Source: Pseudomonas sp. R76
GTDB lineage: Bacteria; Pseudomonadota; Gammaproteobacteria; Pseudomonadales; Pseudomonadaceae
Direction of reading: 5' to 3'
DNA length: 64,000 bases
NCBI RefSeq assembly: GCF_009834565.1
Contig: NZ_CP019428.1
Location: forward strand, 1,240,001-1,304,000
Under the pieces are notes generated by a model that made no database searches, was not told where the DNA came from, and saw only the letters and a list, made by a program, of their open reading frames with translations. Positions 38,786-47,444 of the stretch are shown here, piece by piece (the first letter of the stretch is position 1; each line of letters starts with the position of its first letter). A program made the translations under genes and the position numbers.

Positions 38786-39646
38786 ATGAAAAAGTTTTTC
38801 AGCCTGCTCGCAACCTTGCTGGTACTGGCTTTGGCGATCTGGATTGGCCGCACATTGTGGGTGCACTACATGGAGACGCCGTGGACCCGCGATGGCCGTG
38901 TGCGCGCCGACATCATCAACGTGGCGGCCGACGTCACCGGCGAGGTGGTGGATGTGCCGGTGCGTGACAACCAATTGGTGAAGAAGGGCGACTTGCTGAT
39001 GCAGATCGACCCCGAGCACTACCGCATCGCGGTCAAGCAGGCGCAATCGCTGGTGGCCTCACGCAAGGCCACCTGGGAAATGCGCAAGGTCAACGCCCAC
39101 CGCCGCGCCGATCTTGATGCCCTGGTGATCTCCAAGGAAAACCGTGACGACGCCAGCAACATCGCCGACTCGGCGCTGGCCGATTACCAACATGCGCTGG
39201 CGCAGCTTGAAGCGGCTGAGTTGAATTTGAAACGCACCCAAGTCGTGGCGGCCGTGGACGGCTATGTCACCAACCTCAATGTGCACCGTGGCGACTACGC
39301 GCGCATCGGCGAGGCGAAGATGGCCGTAGTGGATATGAATTCGTTCTGGGTCTACGGCTTCTTCGAAGAAACCAAGCTGCCCCACGTCAAAGTCGGCGAC
39401 AAAGCCGATATGCAACTGATGAGCGGCGAAACCCTCAAGGGCCATGTGGAAAGCATCTCGCGCGGCATCTACGACCGTGACAACCCGGAGAGTCGCGAAC
39501 TGATTGCGGATGTGAACCCGACCTTCAACTGGGTGCGTTTGGCCCAGCGCGTGCCGGTACGCATTCACATTGATGAAGTGCCGGAAGGCGTGCTGCTGGC
39601 GGCGGGGATCACTTGCACCGTTATCGTCAACCCAACACAAAATTAA
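38786..39646 (+). CDS. HlyD-family periplasmic adaptor (AaeA-like)
   Basis: 286 residues: an N-terminal membrane anchor (LLATLLVLALAIWIGRTLWV), first lipoyl half VAADVTGEVVDVPVRDNQLV, a short alpha-hairpin, second half TQVVAAVDGYVTNLNVHRGD, and a beta-barrel domain (FWVYGFFEETKLPHVKVGDK). The family-typical METPWTRDGRVRADI follows the anchor. It completes the OMF-FUSC-DUF1656-adaptor operon as the periplasmic link. Confidence 0.9.
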   Translation: MKKFFSLLATLLVLALAIWIGRTLWVHYMETPWTRDGRVRADIINVAADVTGEVVDVPVRDNQLVKKGDLLMQIDPEHYRIAVKQAQSLVASRKATWEMRKVNAHRRADLDALVISKENRDDASNIADSALADYQHALAQLEAAELNLKRTQVVAAVDGYVTNLNVHRGDYARIGEAKMAVVDMNSFWVYGFFEETKLPHVKVGDKADMQLMSGETLKGHVESISRGIYDRDNPESRELIADVNPTFNWVRLAQRVPVRIHIDEVPEGVLLAAGITCTVIVNPTQN

Positions 39647-39677
39647 ACTGTGTGAGCTGGCTATGAGAACTGGCCTG

Positions 39678-39766
39678 TGTGGGAGCTGGCTTGCCTGCGA
39701 TGGCGGACGGTCAGTTGAAGCATGTAGTGCTGACCCACCGCTATCGCAGGCAAGCCAGCTCCCACA
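39678..39766. repeat. REP doublet (inverted pair)
   Basis: TGTGGGAGCTGGCTTGCCTG and its complement in inverted orientation, between the convergent adaptor and SnoaL-like genes; it may end both transcripts. Confidence 0.8.
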
Positions 39767-39778
39767 GTATTGACCGTG

Positions 39779-40180
39779 TTAAGCCTTGATGAAGGTTTCG
39801 TGCAGGTGGCGCCACAGCAGCGCGCCGCTGGCTTGCTTTTCAAACACCACTGTAGCCCTGCGATCAGTCTGCGTGCCGCTGTCGTCAACCTGATGCTCGC
39901 GATACGTCACCGTGGCGCCGCGTGCATGGCGGTCGATCCCGGTCATCTCACTCAAGGTGATTTTCAAGCCTGGGCGTATACCGCCAAGGCGCGTGAACAG
40001 TGCCTTCACCCCGGCCGTATTCACCCGCGTGCCGGTGGCGGGCGCGACCATGCTGAACTCGGGTGAGAAGCGTGCAAGCAAGGTTTCCAGGGTGCCTTCA
40101 GGCGCAACGCCGGCAAACCACTGTTCAATCTCGACGTGGGTCTGGATCACTTCTTCAAAAAAATCGCTGTAATCAATCAT
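39779..40180 (-). CDS. SnoaL/DUF4440-like small protein
   Basis: 133 residues from the ATG that overlaps the MFS gene stop by four bases. The pattern (THVEIEQWFAGVAPEGTLET, FSPEFSMVAPATGTRVNTAG, MTGIDRHARGATVTYREHQV, ALLWRHLHETFI) fits the cone-shaped SnoaL/NTF2-like fold used for hydrophobic ligands or enzymes; no catalytic residue can be named. The frame is open far upstream, inside the MFS gene, but that part is a shadow. Coupled to the MFS transporter, so probably related to its substrate. Confidence 0.78.
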   Translation of the reverse strand: MIDYSDFFEEVIQTHVEIEQWFAGVAPEGTLETLLARFSPEFSMVAPATGTRVNTAGVKALFTRLGGIRPGLKITLSEMTGIDRHARGATVTYREHQVDDSGTQTDRRATVVFEKQASGALLWRHLHETFIKA

Positions 40181-41361
40181 GGCTGGGGCTCGCTGGCAGG
40201 GTGAAGCAGTGTGCGGACTCTGGACGCATCCAGGCGCAGCACGGCAAAAAGGGGCAGCAGTGTCAGGGCTGCCGCTATCGTGAAGGTTATGGCGAATGAA
40301 TCCAAGGCCGACAACAGTGCACTGAGTGCCGCCGCGCCGAGGCAAAAACTCACTTGTCGATTGATATTCCACAACGCGCTGGCGTCGCCCATGCGCTCGG
40401 CGGGAATGTCCAGAAACGCCAGGGTCTGTGCGGTGCTGCTGCACAGGCTGCCGCCCAGGCCCATCAGGGCGTAGGCAAGAATCACCAAGGCGGGCTGGTT
40501 CAGCAGCAGGATGCCGATGCATTGCAGGGCCATGCCCGCCAGCAACAACGGTTTTGGGCCGCAACGGTTAAACAGTTTTTTGCTCAGGTAAATCGCCAGC
40601 GCCGACGCCAGTGCCCACGGCAGCATCAGTGCGCCCGTCTTTGTAGCGTCATAGCCGAGGCTGCGCAGGTAGAGAATGGCGATCAGGCTGGTGCCGATAA
40701 ATACGCCGGGGATGAACAGGTAGATGAGCATCGCCACGCGCAGCATCGGGCTGCGGACCTGTTTGAAAATACTGCCCAGATCCAACGCCGGGCGCGCCGT
40801 TGCAGGTGTATCAGGTTTTATCCACAGCATCGCCAGCAGCAGCGTTAATAACGCCAGCGGCAGGTTGGCGTAGAAGATCCAGCGCCACGACACGCTGTCC
40901 ACAATCACCCCGCCCAATGCCGGCGACAGCGCTGGCACCAGCAGCGCCACCGACATTACACGAGCAGTGAGTTGGCTGCGTTCTGCCGGTGGAAAGTGCC
41001 GGTACGCCATCGCTTGCCCCACGGGAATCAGCAAACCACCGCCCAGCCCTTGCAGTGCGCGCCAGCCAATCAGGGTTTCGATAGAGCCCGCCTGGCCCAC
41101 CATCAGCGAAGCCCCCGCAAATAACAGCAGGCTTGCTGCAATCAGAGTTCGCTCGCCCATGATCGCCGCCAGCCACACGCTCAGGGGAATGATCACGGTC
41201 AGCCCGAGCATGTAGGCATTGCTGATCCAGGCCAATTGCGTGACCGAAGCGTGCAGCTCGCGGGCGATATCCGGGTAGGCGACCGTGGCGACAAACATGT
41301 TCACCAAGTCCAGGGCGAAGCCGAGTAGGAAGATCCAGGCAACTTTCGAGCGGTAGGTCAT
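40177..41361 (-). CDS. MFS drug/metabolite exporter
   Basis: 394 residues and about 12 membrane helices. Motif A-like and motif C-like segments are visible (RALQGLGGGLLIPVGQAMAY, LSPALGGVIVDSVSWRW), the latter typical of drug:H+ antiporters. I chose MTYRSKVAWIF; the frame opens 15 codons upstream. Divergent from a LysR gene with a perfect dyad between them, and coupled to a SnoaL-like gene downstream, so the LysR protein probably controls the pair. Substrate unknown. Confidence 0.88.
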   Translation of the reverse strand: MTYRSKVAWIFLLGFALDLVNMFVATVAYPDIARELHASVTQLAWISNAYMLGLTVIIPLSVWLAAIMGERTLIAASLLLFAGASLMVGQAGSIETLIGWRALQGLGGGLLIPVGQAMAYRHFPPAERSQLTARVMSVALLVPALSPALGGVIVDSVSWRWIFYANLPLALLTLLLAMLWIKPDTPATARPALDLGSIFKQVRSPMLRVAMLIYLFIPGVFIGTSLIAILYLRSLGYDATKTGALMLPWALASALAIYLSKKLFNRCGPKPLLLAGMALQCIGILLLNQPALVILAYALMGLGGSLCSSTAQTLAFLDIPAERMGDASALWNINRQVSFCLGAAALSALLSALDSFAITFTIAAALTLLPLFAVLRLDASRVRTLLHPASEPQP

Positions 41362-41435
41362 GAACGCGATCCTGCGAGAGAGGCGGGCAGGGTAGGCCGC
41401 ACGCAACGTTTGGGATACGCCGATTTGCCTGTTAG

Positions 41436-41458
41436 TTTGTCAAAAATATTTTGACAAA
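41436..41458. promoter_or_regulatory. perfect dyad operator between MFS and LysR genes
   Basis: TTTGTCAAAA-ATA-TTTTGACAAA is a perfect 10-bp inverted repeat in the divergent gap, with a TTGACA -35-like word in each arm. It ends only 14 bases before the LysR ATG. It fits a LysR autoregulatory site that could cover promoters in both directions. Confidence 0.65.
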
Positions 41459-41472
41459 GGAGGGCGCGGCCG

Positions 41473-42330
41473 ATGGTCAGCCTGGACCGATTCGACACCT
41501 TCAAGGCCGTGGTCGAGGCCGGCTCGCTCACCGCTGCAGCCGACCTGCTGGGCCAGACTCGCGCGGTGGTGAGCTTCAACCTCAAGCGCCTTGAGGCGGA
41601 ACTCGGCGTGACCCTGCTGACCCGCAACACCCGCCAACTGGCACTGACCGACGCCGGTGAGCGCTTCTACCTGCGCTGCACACGCATGCTCGAAGAAGCC
41701 CGCCTGGCGGTGGAAGAGGCGCGGTCCGAACATGCCCAGCTCAAAGGCACGTTGCGCATCACCACCACGGTGGAATACGCGCTGGCGGTGGTTGCCCCCG
41801 CAGTTGAGGCGTTTCGGCGCTTGCACCCGGACCTCAACATTCACTTATCCACATCCTCGACCCACGCCGATTTGATCTCGGAACGCTTTGACGTGGCGAT
41901 TCGATTGGGCCGCCTATTGGATTCCAACCACCGCGCCGTGCAGTTGTCGACGTTCGAGGTGTTTGCCGTAGCAGCACCCGAATTCGCCGGGGTTCAAACG
42001 CTGGATGAATTAGAGCAGGTGCCCAAGTTGGGCCACGGTCGTTTGACGGAATTGAGCCTGACCGACCCGGCCGGTGGCGAGCATCAATACCGCCCCGGCC
42101 CGACTGCGCTGGTGGCCGACAGTGCGGCGGTGCTTCAGGCATTTGCCGTGCGCGGCCACGGCGTGGCGGTGTTGCCGCAATGGCTGGTGCAGGATGACCT
42201 GGACGCGGGGCGGTTGGTGCGCTTGTTGCCGGACCATCGTTTCGCCCCGCAGGGGATTTATGCGATGTACCCGGACACGCGGCATTTGCCGCTGAAGGTG
42301 CGGGCGTTTATTGACTTCATGAAAGGCTAG
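41473..42330 (+). CDS. LysR-family regulator, divergent from MFS/SnoaL genes
   Basis: 285 residues. Helix-turn-helix: FDTFKAVVEAGSLTAAADLL...AVVSFNLKRLEAELGVTLLT; effector domain with LRITTTVEYALAVV, LISERFDVAIRLG and FAVRGHGVAVLPQWL. An AAAGGAGGG ribosome site precedes the ATG. Likely regulator of the divergent MFS gene through the perfect dyad. Its 3' end overlaps the convergent SDR gene by four bases. Confidence 0.9.
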   Translation: MVSLDRFDTFKAVVEAGSLTAAADLLGQTRAVVSFNLKRLEAELGVTLLTRNTRQLALTDAGERFYLRCTRMLEEARLAVEEARSEHAQLKGTLRITTTVEYALAVVAPAVEAFRRLHPDLNIHLSTSSTHADLISERFDVAIRLGRLLDSNHRAVQLSTFEVFAVAAPEFAGVQTLDELEQVPKLGHGRLTELSLTDPAGGEHQYRPGPTALVADSAAVLQAFAVRGHGVAVLPQWLVQDDLDAGRLVRLLPDHRFAPQGIYAMYPDTRHLPLKVRAFIDFMKG

Positions 42331-43139
42331 AGCGAGCCCGCCAGCCCAAAGCGCTTCTTCAACACCTTCTCCAGCAATGCCTTGGGCAACAACGCCGCCA
42401 TCAACGGCAGCGCCCGGCAACCGTTGCCCGCACGCAACAGCCGTGGCGGTTTTGACTGTTGCACGGCCTTGAGCACTTGAGCCGCAAATTGCTCAGCCGA
42501 GGTCGGGTTGTTTTGTGAGGCCTGGGAGCGTGCACGAATGCCTTCGCGCAACGGCCACCACGGTGACTTCTCGTTGATCAACAGCTCAGCCTGGGCCCCG
42601 GCATTTTTCGCAAAACGCGTGTCGATAGCGCCCGGCTGCACTTCCATCACTCGCACACCGAACGGTGCCAACTCCATGCGCAATGCATCGCTCAAGGCAT
42701 GCACCGCGGCTTTCGAGGCGCAGTAAGCGCCGGCAAACGGCGTCACCAGCACACCCGACACACTGCCGATATTCACCACTAGGCCGTTAGCGCGACGCAA
42801 TGCGGGGAACAGCGCCTGGGTTACGCCGACGATGGAAAACACATTGGTTTCGAACTGGCGCTGCATCGCCTCGGTGCCGCCGTCGAGCAGCGGGCCCATG
42901 GCGCCGTAGCCGGCGTTGTTGATCAGCACATCCAGCTCGCCCCACTGCTCTGCCAGGTGCTGCAAGGCGGCGCTGTCGTTGACGTCCAGTTGCACTGCAT
43001 TAAAACCGGCGGCGGTGAGGGCGGCGACGTCGTCTTCGCGGCGGGCGCTGGCCCACACCTCGAAGCCGGCGGACTTGAACGCGTCAGCCAGCGCGCGGCC
43101 GATGCCGCTGGAGCAGCCGGTGATGAGTACGTTGGGCAT
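42327..43139 (-). CDS. short-chain dehydrogenase/reductase
   Basis: NAD(P)-dependent SDR, 270 residues. Cofactor motif TGCSSGIGRALADAF, the NNAGYG motif, catalytic Ser in VVNIGSVSGVL and the YCASK active site (Tyr-x3-Lys) are present. The C-terminus adds a basic segment (LLPKALLEKVLKKRFGLAG) seen in many short-chain reductases acting on lipophilic substrates. Substrate unknown. Convergent with the LysR gene. Confidence 0.9.
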   Translation of the reverse strand: MPNVLITGCSSGIGRALADAFKSAGFEVWASARREDDVAALTAAGFNAVQLDVNDSAALQHLAEQWGELDVLINNAGYGAMGPLLDGGTEAMQRQFETNVFSIVGVTQALFPALRRANGLVVNIGSVSGVLVTPFAGAYCASKAAVHALSDALRMELAPFGVRVMEVQPGAIDTRFAKNAGAQAELLINEKSPWWPLREGIRARSQASQNNPTSAEQFAAQVLKAVQQSKPPRLLRAGNGCRALPLMAALLPKALLEKVLKKRFGLAGSL

Positions 43140-43153
43140 GGATCAATCCTTTG

Positions 43154-43618
43154 TCAGTCCGAGAAACTGCCTTGCAGGTGCTCGGCGCGGAATTCCAGGG
43201 TTTGCGGGCGATAGCCAGGGCGCAACGGCGGTGTGGGCAGGCAATCATCCCAGGTGGCGCCGGCCTGCAACTCGCCGGGGCCACGATAGCGTGGGGCAGC
43301 ATAGACGTTGTCGGCCAGGTTCACCGTGTCGCCCGGTGCATAGGCGGCGACGCGCCAGCGCAATTCTGTGAGGGGCACGTCATTGCCGTTGTTCAGGATC
43401 AGTTTTAACGGGCGATCGGCGGGGCATTCTTGCGGCGCGTAGCTGATGCGCAGTTCCAGGCGCGACAGTTGCGAGGCTTCGCGGTTGTCCAGCCATACCA
43501 CCCAAATCGCCACAAAGCCCAGGCCGACGGCGGCGGCAAGGGACACCGGCAAGGCCTTGGCAGGGTAGCGCAGCAGCAGGATCAGCCAGGTGATGATCAG
43601 TAGAACGCCGATGAACAT
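43154..43618 (-). CDS. small inner-membrane protein with periplasmic domain, unknown
   Basis: 154 residues from an ATG with GAGG at good spacing; a GTG three codons earlier is possible. Two membrane helices near the N-terminus (MFIGVLLIITWLILLL and LAAAVGLGFVAIWVVWL) are followed by a soluble domain of about 105 residues with two cysteines (PQECPADR and WDDCLP) and a beta-rich pattern (LKLILNNGNDVPLTELRWRV). I do not recognise the domain. It lies 14 bases upstream of the SDR gene on the same strand, so the two are probably co-transcribed. Confidence 0.75.
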   Translation of the reverse strand: MFIGVLLIITWLILLLRYPAKALPVSLAAAVGLGFVAIWVVWLDNREASQLSRLELRISYAPQECPADRPLKLILNNGNDVPLTELRWRVAAYAPGDTVNLADNVYAAPRYRGPGELQAGATWDDCLPTPPLRPGYRPQTLEFRAEHLQGSFSD

Positions 43619-43704
43619 GGAGACCACCTCGAATAGAGAACGAGCATCCTAACTTAAGCGTAGGTGGGATTGGCTAGCTTGAGATAACTGTTGGTTGGGC
43701 GGAC

Positions 43705-43773
43705 GCCATCGCAGGCAAGCCAGCTCCCACAGTTGGAATGCATTCCCCTGTGGGAGCTGGCTTGCCTGCGATG
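43705..43773. repeat. REP pair in tail-to-tail order
   Basis: The two arms occur in the reverse order to the other doublets: ATCGCAGGCAAGCCAGCTCC first, TGTGGGAGCTGGCTTGCCTG second, only 17 bases apart. Part of the 355-base gap between the small membrane protein gene and algA, which holds no gene. Confidence 0.75.
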
Positions 43774-43787
43774 AGGCCCTTACAGCT

Positions 43788-43904
43788 GATCGTTCCCACG
43801 CTCTGCGTGGGCATGCATCCCGTGACGCTCTGCGTCACCAGTGCGCGGAGGGCGGGACGCGGAGCGTCCCAGGCGGCATTCCCACGCGGAGCGTGGGAAC
43901 GATC
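43788..43904. repeat. GATCGTTCCCACGC-type inverted repeat element
   Basis: Second copy of the element seen at 32482: GATCGTTCCCACGCTCTGCG at one end and CGCGGAGCGTGGGAACGATC at the other. It fills most of the gap downstream of algA and may define the 3' end of the alginate transcript, since I see no classical terminator there. Confidence 0.8.
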
Positions 43905-43973
43905 AGTCCCCACCCAACCCACTGCGGATAGGGGACGCAATGGGCTGGGTGAGGGCTTCTTTTTACGACTGTT

Positions 43974-45425
43974 TTATTGCGCGATAGTTTTCACCGACAC
44001 GCCACGTTCAACCGGCGTGGAGCGTCCATAGATATCTTCGAACCGCTCGATATCGTCTTCGCCCAGGTAGCTGCCCGATTGCACTTCGATGATTTCCAAC
44101 GGGATCTTGCCCGGGTTGCGCAGGCGGTGCACCGAGGCGATCGGGATGTAGGTGGACTGGTTCTCGCAGAGCAGGAACACGTTGTCGTCACAGGTGACTT
44201 CCGCCGTGCCGCTGACCACGATCCAGTGTTCGGCGCGGTGGTGGTGCATTTGCAGCGACAGGCACGCGCCCGGCTTGACCGAGATGTGCTTGACCTGGAA
44301 ACGCCCGCCCATGTCCACCGAGTCGTAGGAACCCCACGGACGATAGACTTCACAGTGGTTCTGGGTTTCGCTGCGGCCCTGGTCGTTGAGGGTGTTGACC
44401 ATCTGCTTGACGCCCTGAACCTTGTCTTTGTGGGCAATCATCATCGCGTCTTTGGTTTCCACCACCACGATGTTGTCCAGGCCGATCACCGACACCAGTT
44501 TGCCGTTGCCGTGGATCATGCAGTTGCGGCTGTCCTGGATCACCACGTCGCCTTTGCTGACGTTACCGTTGGCGTCTTTGTCGTTGACCGCCCACAGCGA
44601 GGCCCAGCAACCCACGTCGCTCCAACCGGCACTCAACGGCACCACACAGGCGCGCTGGGTTTTTTCCATCACGGCGTAGTCGATGGAATTGTCCGGGCAG
44701 CAGGCGAACGTGGCTTCGTCGAAGGTCACGGTGTCGGCGGTCTGCTCACTGCGCTCCAGGGTCAGCACGCAAGTGTCGTAGATGTCCGGGTCGTGCTTTT
44801 TCAGCTCTTCGAGGAAACGGCTGGCACGGAACAGGAACATGCCGCTGTTCCAGAAATAACCGCCGCTTTTGACAAACTCGACAGCGCGTTTTTCATCCGG
44901 TTTTTCCACGAACTGCTGCACAAGGCTCACGCCTTCGGGCAGCAGCGAATCATTGGTGGACTTGATGTAGCCATAACCGGTTTCCGGGCGGGTGGCCGGT
45001 ACGCCGAACAGCACCATCTCGCCACGCTCGGCGGCCACGGTGGCCAGTGCCAGGGCGCGCTGCAGGGCTTTCTGGTCGTCGAGCACGTGGTCGGCCGGCA
45101 GCACCAGCATCAGTTCGTCGCGGCCTTCGTTGACCAGCATCATCGCGGTCAAGGCCACGGCCGGTGCGGTGTTGCGCCCGAACGGCTCCATCAGGATGCG
45201 CTGGCATTCGAGGTTACGCGCACTCAGTTGCTCGTTGACGATAAAGCGGTGGTCTTTGTTGCAGACCACAATCGGTGAGTCCATGCCTTCGAACACCAGG
45301 CGCTCCAGGGTTTGCTGGAACAGCGTGTGCTCGCCGGTCAGGGCCAGGAATTGTTTCGGGAACTGTTTACGGGAAAGCGGCCAAAGACGTGAGCCGCTAC
45401 CACCGGAAAGGATAACTGGAATCAT
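43974..45425 (-). CDS. algA: AlgA, mannose-1-P guanylyltransferase / mannose-6-P isomerase
   Basis: Bifunctional enzyme for the first and third steps of GDP-mannuronate synthesis (fructose-6-P to mannose-6-P, and mannose-1-P to GDP-mannose). 483 residues. The N-terminal pyrophosphorylase domain starts VILSGGSGSRLWPLSRKQFP with FVEKPDEKRA further in; the C-terminal cupin isomerase domain carries the metal motif SLQMHHHRAEHWIVV. It is the last gene of the alginate operon, separated from algF by a gap with a REP doublet. Confidence 0.96.
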   Translation of the reverse strand: MIPVILSGGSGSRLWPLSRKQFPKQFLALTGEHTLFQQTLERLVFEGMDSPIVVCNKDHRFIVNEQLSARNLECQRILMEPFGRNTAPAVALTAMMLVNEGRDELMLVLPADHVLDDQKALQRALALATVAAERGEMVLFGVPATRPETGYGYIKSTNDSLLPEGVSLVQQFVEKPDEKRAVEFVKSGGYFWNSGMFLFRASRFLEELKKHDPDIYDTCVLTLERSEQTADTVTFDEATFACCPDNSIDYAVMEKTQRACVVPLSAGWSDVGCWASLWAVNDKDANGNVSKGDVVIQDSRNCMIHGNGKLVSVIGLDNIVVVETKDAMMIAHKDKVQGVKQMVNTLNDQGRSETQNHCEVYRPWGSYDSVDMGGRFQVKHISVKPGACLSLQMHHHRAEHWIVVSGTAEVTCDDNVFLLCENQSTYIPIASVHRLRNPGKIPLEIIEVQSGSYLGEDDIERFEDIYGRSTPVERGVSVKTIAQ

Positions 45426-45460
45426 GGGGGTTTCTCCTTGAATCGATTTGGGTCAGAGCC

Positions 45461-45549
45461 TGTGGGAGGGGGCTTGCTCCCGAAAGCGGTGTTTCAGTCA
45501 GCACATCTGTTGCTGAACCACCGCATTCGCGAGCAAGCCCGCTCCCACA
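45461..45549. repeat. REP doublet between algF and algA
   Basis: TGTGGGAGGGGGCTTGCTCC and a partner GCGAGCAAGCCCGCTCCCAC in inverted orientation inside the operon. The arms differ at several bases, so the mRNA hairpin is imperfect; it may protect or uncouple the algA message. Confidence 0.75.
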
Positions 45550-45575
45550 GGGGGAGCGTCAAATTGAAAAGCTAA

Positions 45576-46232
45576 TCAGCGGGTCGACACTGGGCGTTTC
45601 ACCCAGACTGGCGAAATGCTCGAACCGGAACCGGTCACGTACAGCACCGCCGCCTCACCACGTTCCAACGCCACCGGCTTCACATCGCCGACTTTCTTGT
45701 CACCGTCATACAACGCCAGGCTCACTTTCACTGGGTTGATTTCGCGCTCGCCGCGGCCTTTGGCAGCCACCGACTTGACCACGTCGGTCTTGCCGTCGGC
45801 CGTCTTCAAGGTCAGGGCCTTGTCGCTGAGGTTCTGCACGCGTACCAGGGATTTCTGCTTGTTCTTGAACGGCGGTTCTTCGATCAGCTGTGGCTGGCCG
45901 CTGCCGCTGTTGACCAGGGTGTAGTAATGATCGGCGGCGAGCTTGACCGGCACGGTCTGGCTGCCGACCTTGGCGCTGTAGTCACCGCCCGGCATAAAGC
46001 TGAAGTCGCTGCTGGCCAGTGGCGCAACGTCGCTGAGGTTGGTGGCGCCGACGGTGGCGCTGACTTCCTGGTTGGAAGCGTTGTACACACGTACGAAGCT
46101 CGAACCTTTTGGTGCGGTTGGGCCGTAGAGCGCGGCGTCACCACCGGCGAAGGCGGACATCGACACAATGCTCATACCGGCAGCCAGGGCCAGAGTCTTG
46201 GCGAGACGACGAGGAGTTGTAGTGAAAGTCAT
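45576..46232 (-). CDS. algF: AlgF, alginate O-acetylation protein
   Basis: Periplasmic protein needed for O-acetylation of alginate along with AlgI, AlgJ and AlgX. 218 residues with a signal peptide (LAKTLALAAGMSIVSMSAFA, cleavage before GGDAALYG). The rest is beta-rich with no catalytic motif visible, as expected for a family thought to act as an adaptor. It lies 16 bases after algJ. Confidence 0.93.
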   Translation of the reverse strand: MTFTTTPRRLAKTLALAAGMSIVSMSAFAGGDAALYGPTAPKGSSFVRVYNASNQEVSATVGATNLSDVAPLASSDFSFMPGGDYSAKVGSQTVPVKLAADHYYTLVNSGSGQPQLIEEPPFKNKQKSLVRVQNLSDKALTLKTADGKTDVVKSVAAKGRGEREINPVKVSLALYDGDKKVGDVKPVALERGEAAVLYVTGSGSSISPVWVKRPVSTR

Positions 46233-46248
46233 GTGAGTTACCTCTCTT

Positions 46249-47433
46249 TCAGTTTTGCGCCCGGTCGGGCGTCTCGGATTTTTGGGTTTTAGCTGGGGTG
46301 TTCAGTGCCATGTTCTGTTGGCGCGAACCGGCTTGTTTAAGCTGCGCAACCCACTGCGGGTCGGCGTCACCGATTTCGTTGTTGACGGGCAGATAACGTT
46401 CAGGGAACTCCCAGATCAGCACCTGTGGCGGGCGGTTCTTGAAGTCGTCGCTTTTCAGGTAGCTGAGCATCGGCAGAATCGGGCCGTGGCCGTCTTCGGA
46501 GTAGTTGATGACGTCGCTGTGCAAGGCTTGCTTGAGCGCGCCGACGAAGTTCCAGTTGGGGTTGGCGCTGTAGCTGGTACCGACCAGTGCCACCGGGGTT
46601 TCACTGTCCGCAAACAGGGCGTCGTCGCCTTTGTTTTCAGCCAGGTGCGTGACGCGTTTTTGCAGCGGCTCTTTAGGCGGCATCAGGTTTTCAAACAGCG
46701 GGTCCAGCGGCAGGAACAGACGCAGGTCGCCTCTGTGGGGTTCGGTCTTTTCCGCTTCGGTGACAAAGCGCTGCGGCTCGCCGCTCAAAGGTGTTTTTTC
46801 AGCAATGGTCTTGGCTAATTGCTTGGCGGCGATTTCGGCGCCGTCCGGCGTCCAGTGTGTGTCGGTGCGCAGGAACACTTGCGTGCCACCCAGCTTGGCC
46901 TGTTGCAACGGGCCGAGCAGGTCCGGGGCGATGATCTTGTCGGCCGCGACACGGACGTGGAAGTCTTCGTACAGGTTGGCGTGGATGCTCGCCGGTTTTA
47001 CTTCACCCAGGTGTTCCGGGTACAGGCGCACCTTGGCCGGCACGATGGCCATCACCAATTGAATGCCTTGGGCCTTGAGCTTCTGGCGCACGCCTTCGAC
47101 CAGCGCATAGTTGCCCTCAAGGTTCTGGTCTTCGTTGACGATGGGGTTGAACTCCTCGTCGCTGTACAACCAGTGATCGCGACCCAGCACCACGCCAGGG
47201 CGACCTTCGTTGAACAGCTTGTAGTCCAGCGCCGCCCACAGGTTGGTGCCGATGCGCTTGATCGGGAACTGGTCGTCGTAGTGCGTCTCGACGGCTTTGG
47301 TCCAGCGGCCGTTGAGCACTGTGGCGTCGGCATTGGTGCTGAAGCCGAAGAAACTGCGCAGCGACCAGGCGCCCAGGGCCAGCAGCACCAGCAGGAACAG
47401 CGCGATATAGAGGACGCGGAATGAACGGGTCAT
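46249..47433 (-). CDS. algJ: AlgJ, alginate O-acetyltransferase (SGNH-like)
   Basis: Membrane-anchored periplasmic protein of alginate acetylation. 394 residues with an N-terminal signal anchor (VLYIALFLLVLLALGAW) and an SGNH-like domain. Catalytic residues are visible as Asp191-Thr-His193 in RTDTHWTPDG and Ser287 in VALVGTSYSAN. It is paralogous to the N-terminal domain of AlgX. Located 11 bases after algI, as in other Pseudomonas alginate operons. Confidence 0.95.
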   Translation of the reverse strand: MTRSFRVLYIALFLLVLLALGAWSLRSFFGFSTNADATVLNGRWTKAVETHYDDQFPIKRIGTNLWAALDYKLFNEGRPGVVLGRDHWLYSDEEFNPIVNEDQNLEGNYALVEGVRQKLKAQGIQLVMAIVPAKVRLYPEHLGEVKPASIHANLYEDFHVRVAADKIIAPDLLGPLQQAKLGGTQVFLRTDTHWTPDGAEIAAKQLAKTIAEKTPLSGEPQRFVTEAEKTEPHRGDLRLFLPLDPLFENLMPPKEPLQKRVTHLAENKGDDALFADSETPVALVGTSYSANPNWNFVGALKQALHSDVINYSEDGHGPILPMLSYLKSDDFKNRPPQVLIWEFPERYLPVNNEIGDADPQWVAQLKQAGSRQQNMALNTPAKTQKSETPDRAQN

Positions 47434-47444
47434 GGTCGGCTCCC

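Noticed and set aside
43695..44031. Short frames containing words such as VPTLCVGM and GAWERS
   Set aside because: They are translations of REP and GATCGTTCCCACGC repeat elements, a known source of spurious small-protein families.
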